Shown: one piece after another, positions 28,022 through 37,100 of the stretch
Layout: every line of letters starts with the position of its first letter
Position numbering within the stretch: position 1 is the stretch's first letter
From: Symploca sp. SIO3C6
GTDB lineage: Bacteria; Cyanobacteriota; Cyanobacteriia; Cyanobacteriales; Coleofasciculaceae
Assembly (NCBI GenBank): GCA_010692425.1
Contig: JAAHHJ010000027.1
Span: forward strand, 22,259 to 86,258
Reading direction: 5' to 3'
Length of the DNA stretch: 64,000 bases
Position numbers and translations under genes: made by a program
The notes under the pieces: generated by a model
Seen by the model: the letters and a program-made list of their open reading frames with translations, nothing else
What the model was told of the DNA's origin: nothing
Database searches by the model: none

Positions 28022-28956
28022 TCTTGAGTCTTAGCACTGCCACTACTTGGCACACTCAAGCTGTTAAAATAGATGCTGCCAATTGTAAACAAAAACAGAA
28101 GATAAGCTAATGCTTGTACCAGATAAATCTTAGCTCTGTAGCCAAATAAAGCTTTAAGTGCTAAACCAGGAAACTGATTATCAGGCAAGATGCTAGTAGT
28201 GTTCCAAACCATCGGCCCTAACAGGCAGGAGTGGTATTGAGCCAAGGGATCATTGTAAAAACATAATGCCTCTAAACCACTTTTCATCTGTGCGAGGGCA
28301 ACAGCAGTTTGGTCACAATGTTTCAGCGCCCCCACCACTAAACCAGCAACAATTAGCAGTAGCAAAACGCCCATCACCTGGAAAAACTGGCGGATATTAA
28401 TCTTAACCCCCAATTTAAATAACATAAAGCCAATCAAAATAGCCCCAGTCAAGCCGCCAAACGCTCCCAGCACTGGCACAATTCCTTGTTGAAACTGAGC
28501 AGTAATAAAGACTACGGTTTCAAAGCCTTCTCGCAAGACGGCAATGAAAACTAAACCAAAAACTCCCCAACCAGCACCAGTACCTTGCTTAATAGCCAAG
28601 GCGACATTACCCTCAATCTCGGCTTTAAGATATCGCGCCTGCTGCGTCATCCAAATCAGCATCCAGCTGAGTAAAATAATCGCTATTAGCCCAAACACTG
28701 TTTCCATGAGTGGCTCAATAACTGCTTCGTACTCTGGATAGGTGCCATTCAAGGCTTGAATGCCCCAAATAAACAGGGCACCTACCAAGGTGCTGGCGAC
28801 AATCCCCGCTAGCACACCATTATATACCCAGCCATTAAGTTGTTCAGCTTTAGCTTTTTTTAAGCAAGCTAGTATAATTCCTACTACAATAGCAGCTTCA
28901 ACACCTTCTCGGAGAGTAATTACAAAAGTTGGTAAAGCCGAACTAAAATCCACCAT
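28018..28956 (-). CDS. FTR1 family high-affinity iron permease
   Basis: 312 residues from the ATG at 28956 (MVDFSSALPTFVITLREGVE), which matches the usual FTR1 start. A TTG at 28986 would add ten residues. Seven membrane helices are predicted. The two iron-binding REGxE motifs are intact: LREGVEAA near 16-23 and LREGFETVVF near 143-152. A Cys-rich outer loop near 215-250 (KHCDQ.., CFYND.., SCLLG) is family-typical for bacterial members. It imports ferric or ferrous iron across the inner membrane, usually with a periplasmic oxidase partner that is absent here. A bacterioferritin-like gene lies 404 bases upstream on the same strand, a natural import-storage pair. No Fur box was confidently identified. 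Confidence 0.92.
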   Translation of the reverse strand: MVDFSSALPTFVITLREGVEAAIVVGIILACLKKAKAEQLNGWVYNGVLAGIVASTLVGALFIWGIQALNGTYPEYEAVIEPLMETVFGLIAIILLSWMLIWMTQQARYLKAEIEGNVALAIKQGTGAGWGVFGLVFIAVLREGFETVVFITAQFQQGIVPVLGAFGGLTGAILIGFMLFKLGVKINIRQFFQVMGVLLLLIVAGLVVGALKHCDQTAVALAQMKSGLEALCFYNDPLAQYHSCLLGPMVWNTTSILPDNQFPGLALKALFGYRAKIYLVQALAYLLFLFTIGSIYFNSLSVPSSGSAKTQE

Positions 28957-29152
28957 GATCAGATCAAACAAGAGCGCTTTTTCCAAGAGCTATGCTAACA
29001 GGAGTACTAGCTTCGCTCAAAGCAAGCGACAGGAGTTCAGCATCATCTCTATATTTTGAATTCTGACTCCTGTTATAGGCTAACTCCTAGAGATACTATT
29101 GTATCAATTAAAATACATGTTTGCTAAAAGCAATTTTCAAGTAATAAGTTTT

Positions 29153-29280
29153 GGCGTTGCTGAATAAAGGAATAAAGGTATGAATGAGTTTAGCACCGAG
29201 ACGCTAAGACGCCAAGGTTTAAGTAATTGTTGTTTAGTCGTATCTCAAAATGCCAATTCATTCTCCAATTCAGTAACGCC
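29153..29280. mobile_element. 128-bp MITE with terminal inverted repeats and 8-bp target duplication
   Basis: Begins GGCGTTGCTGAAT and ends ATTCAGTAACGCC, a 13-base inverted repeat with one mismatch. Both sides are flanked by TAAGTTTT (29145-29152 and 29281-29288), a perfect 8-bp direct repeat, so this is a real transposition footprint. It carries no gene. The GGCGTTGCTGAA terminus is familiar from cyanobacterial insertion sequences. The supplying transposase is not in the window. Confidence 0.9.
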
Positions 29281-29324
29281 TAAGTTTTAAGAAAAAATTA
29301 ATAAACAATAAATGTTCTTGTTGT

Positions 29325-29351
29325 CACTTATTACTTATTACTTATTACTTA
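29325..29351. repeat. TAAGTAA heptamer tract 4
   Basis: About four copies, ending nine bases from the stop codon of the bacterioferritin-like gene. It reads TAAGTAA in that gene's sense. Confidence 0.85.
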
Positions 29352-29360
29352 ATAGGCATA

Positions 29361-29798
29361 CTAGCTGAAGTCACGCAACATTTTCTTAATTTCTAAAGTG
29401 TGTAGTTCTTCCTGACCAATTTTAGTGCGGGCAAATTCTTCGAGGTAAATGCTAGCATTCTCTACAATCTCAAGCAATTCTTTATACATAGTGAGTGCTT
29501 TAGTCTCGTGGTTGAGGCTTTCCTCAAGCAGATCTTTGACTGAGTGTTTATTTGTTTCATCAATTGGAGCAACCATCTGAGTGGGATGCCCTTCCAAACC
29601 AACGATAATTTCTCCAGCCTCTTGGGCATGAAGCAGGGATTCGCTTGCCTGCTGTTTGAAAAAATCTACAATCGGAATCCGGTAGGGGCCAGTCACCATT
29701 AGGGAGTAGTGGGTGTAGCGCACAACACCTGCCAGCTCAAATTGCATAATGATGTTGAGTTTATTGGTGGTTTCATTCAAGTCGAGGTCTTTAAGCAT
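29361..29798 (-). CDS. Bacterioferritin-like iron-storage protein
   Basis: 145 residues forming a four-helix ferritin-like bundle. Ferroxidase-type ligands are visible: Glu in MQFELAGVVRYTHYS near 19-33, Glu/His in QQASESLLHAQEAGE near 49-63, Glu in LLEESLNHETKAL near 90-102 and Glu/His in IGQEELHTLEIKK near 127-139. It is a little shorter than the usual 155-160 residues. The haem-binding Met of classical bacterioferritin (in the second helix near residue 52) appears to be replaced by Leu. So it may be haem-free or pair with a second Bfr subunit as in other cyanobacteria. It stores iron as a ferric core in the cytosol. It lies upstream of FTR1 on the same strand. Confidence 0.88.
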   Translation of the reverse strand: MLKDLDLNETTNKLNIIMQFELAGVVRYTHYSLMVTGPYRIPIVDFFKQQASESLLHAQEAGEIIVGLEGHPTQMVAPIDETNKHSVKDLLEESLNHETKALTMYKELLEIVENASIYLEEFARTKIGQEELHTLEIKKMLRDFS

Positions 29799-29936
29799 TT
29801 TTGCAGTTGCCCATGATCTAGATTTATCTAGGCTGCTAATAGTTCAGCCCGAGAGAAACTTTAACAACTAAGCTCAAGGCTAAGCGTTGGTCAAGAACAT
29901 TTTGAGGAAATTATCCCATAGAGCTGAATCTGGGCA

Positions 29937-29955
29937 AATGCCCTCTCGGGGCATT
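29937..29955. promoter_or_regulatory. Hairpin in the leader of the Ni/Co operon
   Basis: AATGCCC and GGGCATT pair across a 5-base loop, 64 bases before the DUF4382 start. There is no U-tract. No cobalamin riboswitch or clear NikR site was seen, so the role is open. Confidence 0.35.
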
Positions 29956-30018
29956 GCAAATTTTGCGGAAAAATTGTTTTATTAAGTTTTGTGTATACAG
30001 TCTCATTAATGAATCGTC

Positions 30019-30858
30019 ATGACAACCAGGAAAGTGCAGCTGCTGTGGGCAAGTCTGATCTTGCTGTCGACTGGGATGCTTTTGGGCTGTTCCCAGAATG
30101 CAAATAACAGCGAAACTCAGTCCCTAGAACAAAAGGGAGTACTCCAATTTCGTGCCAATGGTGAGGATTTTGTCCGCAAGGGCTTCGTCTCCAAAGATGG
30201 GTGGCAAATAAGTTTCAATCATTTATACGTAAATTTAGCAGAGATTACTGCTTACCAAAGTGAACCCTCTTTTAATGCTGAAGCTGGTGGCAGTATCCAA
30301 GCCCAAGAGAAGGTTGTCTTTGAGCAAGCAAAAACGGTGGATTTGGCTGAGGGTGATGAGGATGCTGAGTCTATTCTCGTAGCAGAAGTAGCAAATGCTC
30401 CCACAGGTCAATATAATGCTCTATCCTGGAAAATGGTTAAGGCACAACAAGGTTCTGCCATTGGTCAAACCTTAGTTATGGATGGTATAGCTCAAAAGGA
30501 TGGACAAAAAATTGAGTTTGTGGTAAAGCTTGACCAGGAAATAGAATACCGATGCGGAGAGTTTGTTGGTGATGAGCGCAAAGGAATTCTTTTGACAGAT
30601 GACATGGCCCAGTTAGAGTTAACTTTCCACTTCGATCATCTATTTGGCGATCGCAATGCACCAGCAGATGATGAAATTAATACAGGTGCCCTAGGCTTTG
30701 ATGCACTAATTGCCCTTGCCAAAGATCAAAAGCTAGAGGTGGATGGGGCACAATTGAAGTCAGGACTCTCAGCCAAGAAATACAAACAGCTTGAGGATAT
30801 TATCTCTAGTCTAGGTCATGTTGGCGAAGGTCACTGTCAAGCCAACCCGATAGATTAG
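30019..30858 (+). CDS. DUF4382-type lipoprotein, first gene of the metal transport cluster
   Basis: 279 residues. A lipoprotein signal peptide ends in LLGC (lipobox, Cys near 24) and is followed by a Ser/Asn/Gln-rich linker. The body has a strand-rich pattern with GWQISFNHLYVNLAEITAYQ near 62-81 and APTGQYNALSWKMVKAQQG near 123-141, as in DUF4382 domains. A mid-protein segment holds FHFDHLFGDRNAPADDEIN near 200-218 with His/Asp residues, and the end GEGHCQANP has His and Cys, so metal contact is plausible. It is anchored in the membrane or outer membrane facing the periplasm. It heads four plus-strand genes for nickel/cobalt uptake, so a periplasmic metal-binding or docking role is inferred from context only. 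Confidence 0.75.
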   Translation: MTTRKVQLLWASLILLSTGMLLGCSQNANNSETQSLEQKGVLQFRANGEDFVRKGFVSKDGWQISFNHLYVNLAEITAYQSEPSFNAEAGGSIQAQEKVVFEQAKTVDLAEGDEDAESILVAEVANAPTGQYNALSWKMVKAQQGSAIGQTLVMDGIAQKDGQKIEFVVKLDQEIEYRCGEFVGDERKGILLTDDMAQLELTFHFDHLFGDRNAPADDEINTGALGFDALIALAKDQKLEVDGAQLKSGLSAKKYKQLEDIISSLGHVGEGHCQANPID

Positions 30859-30939
30859 ATAAATGTAAAGATAGTTGTTTTTAAGGTCAGACAATAGCAG
30901 ATTAATCCCTGGTCAGTTAAAAACCTTGACAGTATTTAT

Positions 30940-31440
30940 ATGCCCTTGTTTCAGTGGAAAATTATCACACCGCTCATCTTGGTTTCGATTTTTAACTGGC
31001 CGATAAGAGCCACTGCTCATGGTGTCAAGATTGAAGCTAAAAATACTCAAGCAATTGAAATTTATGCTCAGTATGATAACGGCGAACCGATGTCAAATAC
31101 CCAGGTGACGGTTTACGCTCCTCAGAATCCTGCTACCCCTTGGCTGCAAGGTACTAGTGATGAAAGCGGTAAATTTGTGTTCGTACCTGATAGTTTACAG
31201 CCTGGAAATTGGGCGGTTCAGGTTCGTAAAGCCGGTCACGGCAACATAATTAATATTACCCTAGGTGAAGAGGCAGTAGAGGTAAATAGTAGGGAGGTAA
31301 ACAATAACTTTGCTACAAGTAACAATTCTAATAGCTCATACACAGCTCCTCAAAAAGTGTTAATGGGAGCTGCTATTATCTGGGGATTTGTTGGTACAGC
31401 ACTGTTCTTTTCGCGGGGCAAAAGTAATGCACATTCCTGA
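30940..31440 (+). CDS. NikL-like periplasmic membrane-anchored component of Ni/Co ECF transporter
   Basis: 166 residues. An N-terminal signal segment (PLILVSIFNWPIRATAHG) is followed directly by a His after the likely cut. An immunoglobulin-like carboxypeptidase-regulatory domain at about 28-110 (GEPMSNTQVTVYAPQN, then SDESGKFVFVPDSLQPGNWA) precedes an Asn/Ser linker and a C-terminal helix near 140-158 (VLMGAAIIWGFVGTALFF). This is the plan of NikL and related accessory subunits of NikM/CbiM transporters. The real cbiM start lies inside its last 14 bases, so the two are translationally coupled. Family recall is moderate; context support is strong. Confidence 0.8.
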   Translation: MPLFQWKIITPLILVSIFNWPIRATAHGVKIEAKNTQAIEIYAQYDNGEPMSNTQVTVYAPQNPATPWLQGTSDESGKFVFVPDSLQPGNWAVQVRKAGHGNIINITLGEEAVEVNSREVNNNFATSNNSNSSYTAPQKVLMGAAIIWGFVGTALFFSRGKSNAHS

Positions 31441-32068
31441 TGGTATCTTGCCTGCTTCTGTTTGCATTGCTGGTTACGCGGCTACAGGTGGACTTATTTG
31501 GTACTCACTGCGTCGGATTCATCGATCTCAAAATTCTCAACAGAATATTCCCAAGGCATCTTTATTAACTGCTGCTTTTTTTATTGCTTCTTGGATTCAT
31601 ATTCCAGTACCTCCTGCTAGCGTTCATTTAATTCTTAATGGATTGTTAGGGACAATCCTTGGTTATTACGCCTTGCCTGCAATTGTTATTGGTTTGTTCT
31701 TTCAAGCAGTGATGTTCCAACACGGTGGTTTATCTACTTTAGGTGTCAACGCAATGATGATGGGGATACCAGCGCTAATAGCTTATTACTTGTTTCAAAT
31801 ACGTCATTTTTTCGGTCGAAAAAATCGGATTGCAACTGTTATTTTTGCCTTCTTGGGCGGTGCTGGTGGCTTAGGAATTACAACTTTGATGTTTATCTAC
31901 TTTGTGATTACTAATATTCCTGCAAATATTGATGTTGAAGCTGAACGAATAGCTACTTATGGGCTGGCCCTTGCCTATATACCCCTAATAGCAATTGAGG
32001 GTACATTTACAGCAGCAGTGGTTCTATTTTTGGAACGAGTCAAACCAGAACTCCTGAAAGATTTATGA
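31427..32068 (+). CDS. cbiM: CbiM: substrate-binding S component of nickel/cobalt ECF transporter
   Basis: 213 residues from the ATG at 31427. A start at 31388 would add 13 wrong residues. The chosen start yields MHIPDGILPASVC: in CbiM/NikM the N-terminal amine and His2 bind the metal ion, so this start is decisive. Six to seven membrane helices follow, with the conserved HIPVPPASVHLILNGLLG near 59-76 and FQAVMFQHGGLSTLGVNA near 91-108, including His ligands. It captures Ni2+ or Co2+ in the membrane and delivers it with CbiQ/CbiO. It overlaps the NikL-like gene by 14 bases and cbiQ by 4 (ATGA). Confidence 0.95.
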   Translation: MHIPDGILPASVCIAGYAATGGLIWYSLRRIHRSQNSQQNIPKASLLTAAFFIASWIHIPVPPASVHLILNGLLGTILGYYALPAIVIGLFFQAVMFQHGGLSTLGVNAMMMGIPALIAYYLFQIRHFFGRKNRIATVIFAFLGGAGGLGITTLMFIYFVITNIPANIDVEAERIATYGLALAYIPLIAIEGTFTAAVVLFLERVKPELLKDL

Positions 32069-32853
32069 AACATGGACTCGATGCCTATGCAAATCTGGAT
32101 TCTCCTATCCATCACTGGGAACCCAGATATAAGCTGGTAGCATTATTAAGTTTAATTTTTGCCTTTTCTTTTGTGCAGAAGTTGAGTCTGCTACCAGCAA
32201 TGATCATAGTAACAATAACTCTTTACAAAATTTCTCAGCTGCCAGCATCTTTTTTGCTTACTCGCTTGCGTTACCCTGGTTTTTTTCTCGCATCAATCGC
32301 TCTACTATTACCTTTCAGTGTCGGTAGTGAGGTAATTTTTCAGATTGGTTTTTTGGCAGTGCGAGAGGAGGGAGTATTGAGTCTTGTCCTAGTTGTTACG
32401 AGGTTTCTCTGTATTCTCACAGTTAGTTTGATTATATTCGGCACAGCACCTTTTTTTACCCATATTAAAGCCATGCGATCGCTTGGTCTTCCAGCTATTC
32501 TTGCTGATATGACACTTTTGTCTTATCGCTACATCGAACAATTGGCTGATGACTTAGTAAAAATGAAGCGGGCAATGCAGTTGCGAGGCTTTCGCCCTAC
32601 TAATTTTAATCTTCGTAACCTGAGGATTCTGGCATCCCTTGCGGGAACTCTGTTAGTGCGCAGTTACGAACAATCGGAGCGAGTTTACAGAGCAATGATT
32701 CTACGTGGATATGGTTATGCCCCTCAAAATATTTCCGGTCATAGAGAGGTTTTAGGGAAGCCTAGTAACACTGCTAATTGGCGCTCTGTAATAGCACTGT
32801 TGTTGAGTTTGTTAATAGCATTTGGTTTTGTGCTAGCAGAAATACTTTTTTAA
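32065..32853 (+). CDS. cbiQ: CbiQ: transmembrane T component of the ECF transporter
   Basis: 262 residues, with about five membrane helices and the two coupling helices that carry the Ala/Leu-Arg-Gly signature: KRAMQLRGFRP near 169-179 and YRAMILRGYGYA near 211-222. These contact the ATPase. The start ATG overlaps the cbiM stop. Together with CbiM and the downstream CbiO it makes the energy-coupling module. A hairpin starts within the stop codon region and could end transcription here, which would leave cbiO under its own promoter. Confidence 0.93.
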   Translation: MKHGLDAYANLDSPIHHWEPRYKLVALLSLIFAFSFVQKLSLLPAMIIVTITLYKISQLPASFLLTRLRYPGFFLASIALLLPFSVGSEVIFQIGFLAVREEGVLSLVLVVTRFLCILTVSLIIFGTAPFFTHIKAMRSLGLPAILADMTLLSYRYIEQLADDLVKMKRAMQLRGFRPTNFNLRNLRILASLAGTLLVRSYEQSERVYRAMILRGYGYAPQNISGHREVLGKPSNTANWRSVIALLLSLLIAFGFVLAEILF

Positions 32854-32886
32854 GAATCCCACGCTGATAAGAGGGTAGGATTCTTA
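32851..32886 (+). terminator. Probable terminator or attenuator between cbiQ and cbiO
   Basis: TAAGAATCC pairs with GGATTCTTA (9 bp) around an 18-base loop. The cbiQ stop TAA lies at its foot, followed by tttct. The 276-base gap before cbiO is unusual for this operon type. Confidence 0.6.
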
Positions 32887-33129
32887 TTTCTACTAGTTTT
32901 CAACTGACAAAATATTTTGTTATCCAAAGTCTTATATTCTCTGTCGATTGTGACTATTAATAAATTAATAGTAATCTTTATAAGAAATTAACAATGATGG
33001 CTGTGAAAAATTTAGCTGATTAGCAACTGTATTGCCCGCTACAGAAAAAACACAACAGCTATAATTATCAAGAGTTTAAGCAGAGTTTTTAAGTTATTCT
33101 GGATCAATTAGAATGTCATATGATGTCAA

Positions 33130-33939
33130 ATGCTATCAGATCCAATAAGATACCAGAGGCAAAAATTGACTCAGAAAACTTCAGCTGCACTGGCACAGGA
33201 AACTACCTCATCCTCCTATGCTATAGTTGTTTCAGAGCTATGTTTCTCCTACCCAGACCAAGGGGATGTTTTGCGAAAAGTCAATCTTCGGATCAAGCCA
33301 GGGGAACAGGTGGGTCTGATTGGTCCTAATGGTGCTGGAAAGACGACATTATTTCTCTCACTCTGCGGTATTTTTAAGCCATCCGGTGGAGAAATTCTAC
33401 TATTTGGTAAACCTGTAGTGGTGGGAGAGTTTCGCCCGGAGATTGGTCTAGTTTTTCAAAACCCCAATGACCAGTTATTTCTACCCTCAGTACAAGATGA
33501 CGTGACCTTTGGACCAGAGAATATGGGGCTATCCTCTGAAGAGGTTGAAATGCGAGTCCAACACGCTCTCTCAGTAACTGGCGTCAGACACTTGGCCCAG
33601 AGAGTACCCCATAACCTCTCTGGGGGTGAAAAATGTATGGTGGCGATCGCTACTGTTTTAGCAATGCATCCTCAATTAATATTATACGATGAACCCAGTG
33701 CTAACCTCGACCTGCGGGCTCGCCGTCGCCTGATCAGCTTTTTAAAAACTTCACAGCAGACGAACTTGATCTCTTCTCATGACTTAGAATTGATTCTAGA
33801 AATTTGCGATCGCGTTATTCTCCTAGATGAAGGACAAATAATTGCTGACGGTAGCCCTACTGAAGTTATGGGGGATGAATACTTAATGGAAGCACATGGT
33901 TTGGAAAAGCCTCACTCGCTTAGTCCTCATTACTGTTAA
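33130..33939 (+). CDS. cbiO: CbiO: ATP-binding component of the nickel/cobalt ECF transporter
   Basis: 269 residues of ABC ATPase: Walker A GPNGAGKTT near 69-77, Q-loop FQNPNDQLF near 112-120, signature LSGGE near 168-172, Walker B LILYDEPSANLDL near 188-200, and switch His in ISSHDLEL near 216-223. The first 30 residues (QRQKLTQKTSAALAQETTSS) are not part of the domain. TTG or GTG starts closer to VVSELCFSYP cannot be excluded. It powers metal uptake through CbiQ/CbiM. It is separated from cbiQ by 276 bases containing a hairpin, so it may be expressed separately or the gap may be an insertion scar. Confidence 0.93.
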   Translation: MLSDPIRYQRQKLTQKTSAALAQETTSSSYAIVVSELCFSYPDQGDVLRKVNLRIKPGEQVGLIGPNGAGKTTLFLSLCGIFKPSGGEILLFGKPVVVGEFRPEIGLVFQNPNDQLFLPSVQDDVTFGPENMGLSSEEVEMRVQHALSVTGVRHLAQRVPHNLSGGEKCMVAIATVLAMHPQLILYDEPSANLDLRARRRLISFLKTSQQTNLISSHDLELILEICDRVILLDEGQIIADGSPTEVMGDEYLMEAHGLEKPHSLSPHYC

Positions 33940-34108
33940 AAATTTGTAAGCTGTTGCGCATTTATGCGCATTTAGCATTGCAGTTTCAACTATTTTAGGG
34001 AAACTCTAAAATCTTTTCCCCATCTCCCCCTCTCCTTAACGGGGGAGTAACATTTGCTTTTTTTGCTACAGTGTTTTTTGCATAAGAGATAAGTGATAAC
34101 AAAAAACC

Positions 34109-34183
34109 ACTTATTACTTATTACTTATTACTTATTACTTATTACTTATTACTTATTACTTATTACTTATTACTTATTACTTA
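34109..34183. repeat. TAAGTAA heptamer tract 5
   Basis: About ten copies (TTACTTA on the plus strand), ending two bases from the stop codon of the large minus-strand gene at 34186. Confidence 0.92.
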
Positions 34184-34185
34184 AA

Positions 34186-37100
34186 TTAGAGGTGCTGCTC
34201 AAGCCAACTGCGGTTAAAAATCGATGCATAAATCCGGTTATGCACTTTCAAAGCCCCCTGTTGCTTGACTACTAACCCTGACAAGAGCAATTCCTTTTCT
34301 TCTGGAGAGTCAACGGCAATAACTTCTCCCTGCTGCTCAATTTGTCGATATATCTCTAATAGCCGCACAGATTGTTTACTCTTGAGGAGGCGATTACGGA
34401 TAGTTCTCAAGTGCTCTGGTTCATCCTGTGATTCCCAATTATTTATTATCTTGGTTTGTACCAAATTTTCAATCCATTCAATTTCTCTATTAGTAGGGAT
34501 TGCAGATGAAGCGTTGCGGATAAATTGACAGAGCTTTTGAGTTAAAAAAGGCTGCCCACTAGTCCATGCTAATACTTCTTTGAGTACTGTTTGAGGATTG
34601 CTCACTTTGTCAGTCAAGCCTTGCAGCAAGGGTTGGGCTTCATGCTCTCTAAAGCCTTCCAATTGAATTGCTTGAGAGATATTAAAGGGGGTTCTTTGGT
34701 AATCGGTAATTAAGTCTGAGGGGGTGGCGACTCCAAAGAGAGCAAAGGTTAAATTTCGATATTCTGGATTGATACTGCGCTGGTTATAGCAAGAGCGAAT
34801 CAGGGCAAAAAAGTCATTAACTGGAAAATTAAAGCTCAAGACGCTATCAATTTCATCGATAAAAATTACCATTTTTTTGGGAAAAGCGTCATCTTTGGGA
34901 GCAACTTCAACTAGCAAAACTTCTTCAATGAATTGACTCAAGCGCTGAAGGGGACAAATGTCTGCTTGCTCCTGCCACCAAGTTTTTAACTTCACTTTTT
35001 TTAGCAAACCAAAACTTCGCCATAGCTCTACTGCCAATCCCTTATACCATTGCTCAGGGGTGACATTTTCGCTGCCAATACGGGTTAAATCAATTGCCCC
35101 ACAGCTAAATCCTTCATGGTTAAGGTGGTTGATCATACGTACCATTAAGCTTGATTTGCCCATCTGGCGAGGATTGAGAATGTAACAAAACTCCCCATGT
35201 TTTAATGCTTTGTAGAGATAACGATCCGCTGAGCGCACTACATAAGTGGGAGCATCCATGGGTAAGCTTCCCCCTACTTGATAGTCACAGCTAGAGGGTT
35301 GTTCGTCACTCTTTAGTAACTGGTTTTCAAAAATTAATTCGGCTTGAGTGGCTTTGAGGATTTCTAGGGTTTGTGAGAGCTCGTGAGTGCGCTCTTCTAC
35401 TTTAAGCTCTAGATTGCGGTTATAGTCTTCTAATTGTCCATAGAGACGGGCATTTTCAATGGAAATAGCCGCTTGGGCGGAGAGGGTGCGCAGGAGTTCC
35501 ACGCGCTCGCGGGTAAAGGCGTTAGTGGTAAGGTTATTTTCCAGATAGAGGATGCCGCTAATGTGACTTTGATTGATTAGGGGGGTGCAAAGGATGGATT
35601 TGGCTTGGGTGGCGATAATGTAGCGATCGCTGGTATATTCTCCTTCGTTGACGGCATCGTTTAAAATCACATTGTTTTCGGTGCGATCGACATAATTGAC
35701 AATAGCTGAAGAAAGTAAGGCATTGTCTGGTTGTGCTTCGGTTTCGATGGGAATCGATTGCAGGGCTTCAACCTCACTATTATCGGCAGTTCCTGCAGCT
35801 TCAATAAACCAATTGCCTTCTTTTTTGAGTAAGAGAAAGCCTTTTTCTGCCCCGGCATTGGCAATAGCAATGTCCATGAGTTTTACCAGCAAATTTTTTA
35901 AGACGATTTCTCCTGAAAGGGTTTGCGAAGCTTTAATTACAGTGGCAATATCGAGGGATTCTGTTGCTCTTGCTGTTGTGGTAGAAGTTGTGGTGGTGAT
36001 TCCTTGAGTTGTGGAGACTTGGGAAACAAACCATTGCGGATATCTTTTTTCTAAATCTTCGACTTTTGCCGTGGCTCCCCACCGGGAATAGCAATAATGA
36101 GCCTCTATCATGTAAGCGCGGGCCGCTGTTTCCTGACCCCAATCGAGATAAAATTTGGCAGTGAGTTCGTTGGCAAGCGCTTCTTCTTGGATATACTCAT
36201 TTTCCTTAGCACCAGCAATTGCTTTGTTATAGAATTCGATCGCTTCGGTTTTTTTTTCGATCGCTCGATGGTATTCGGCTTCCACAAGATAGAACTTATG
36301 TAAGAAATTCATTGGTGCTGAATCTGACCAAAGTTTCATTTTTTCTTGGTTTTTTCGCACCCCCGACAAGAGCGCCTCGCGATCTTTCAAATCAGATTCC
36401 GTAACTGGTGAGTGATAAACCGCTAATCGCGTTAAGGAATTGTAAAAATTCCAAATAGGTCTCAAACTATGACTCTCTAAAGGGCCGCCTAAAAACCCTT
36501 GAGCTTGGGCTGAATTACTGATGATCAAGGCTTCACTAAATTCTTCAAAGAGATAGCAGAGTGTGGCTTTTGCTATACATATTAACCCCAGCCCAATCCC
36601 GTTGTTGTTGTTCTTAAAATCGGCAATTAAGGATTCTTCATCCATTGCCTTCCCTACTAACCGATAGGTTTGACCCGATTGTCCCCGTAAATTTAACACT
36701 GCTTGCCAATAGGGACGGATCTGGTTAATTGAGGTTTTTTGACCTATCCTCTCCATCCTTTCGCTAATACGCTCGAATTCTGTGTCTGTCTCTGAAAGCT
36801 CTGTGCCTGTCAAGTAAAGGTGAAAGCCATAATTGGCATTGAGATAACCGCCATATTGTAACTCCCCAGTTTCCAAGGCAACCGAGAAAGCATCTTGGAA
36901 TGGTTCGATACACTCTCTCAGGTGAATTGTCCAAGGATATACAAAGGGATAAACTTGCTCTACAATCGCTGGCTCAAACTGCCTGGTGTTAAACTTGGCA
37001 AGTATTTTGAAAGCTAATTGACCGTATTCGTAACCTAGGGTAAATTCCTCCATCAGACCACAGCAAATCAGCCCGTAACTTGCATAACCAATAGAGGAGG

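Larger units (their letters stand above)
28957..29360. other. Intergenic region with a small mobile element and a TAAGTAA tract
   Basis: 404 bases with no gene. It holds the 128-bp element with target duplication (29153-29280) and TAAGTAA tract 4 (29325-29351). A pair of aggagt..actcct inverted repeats (28999-29076) lies just upstream of the FTR1 gene and might be regulatory. Confidence 0.7.

Noticed and set aside
29880..30018. Cobalamin riboswitch before the Ni/Co transport genes
   Set aside because: No B12-box-like conserved core was found; only a small hairpin is present.
33120..33329. 69-codon ORF starting seven bases before cbiO in another frame
   Set aside because: It overlaps the coding start of cbiO and has no protein-family features.
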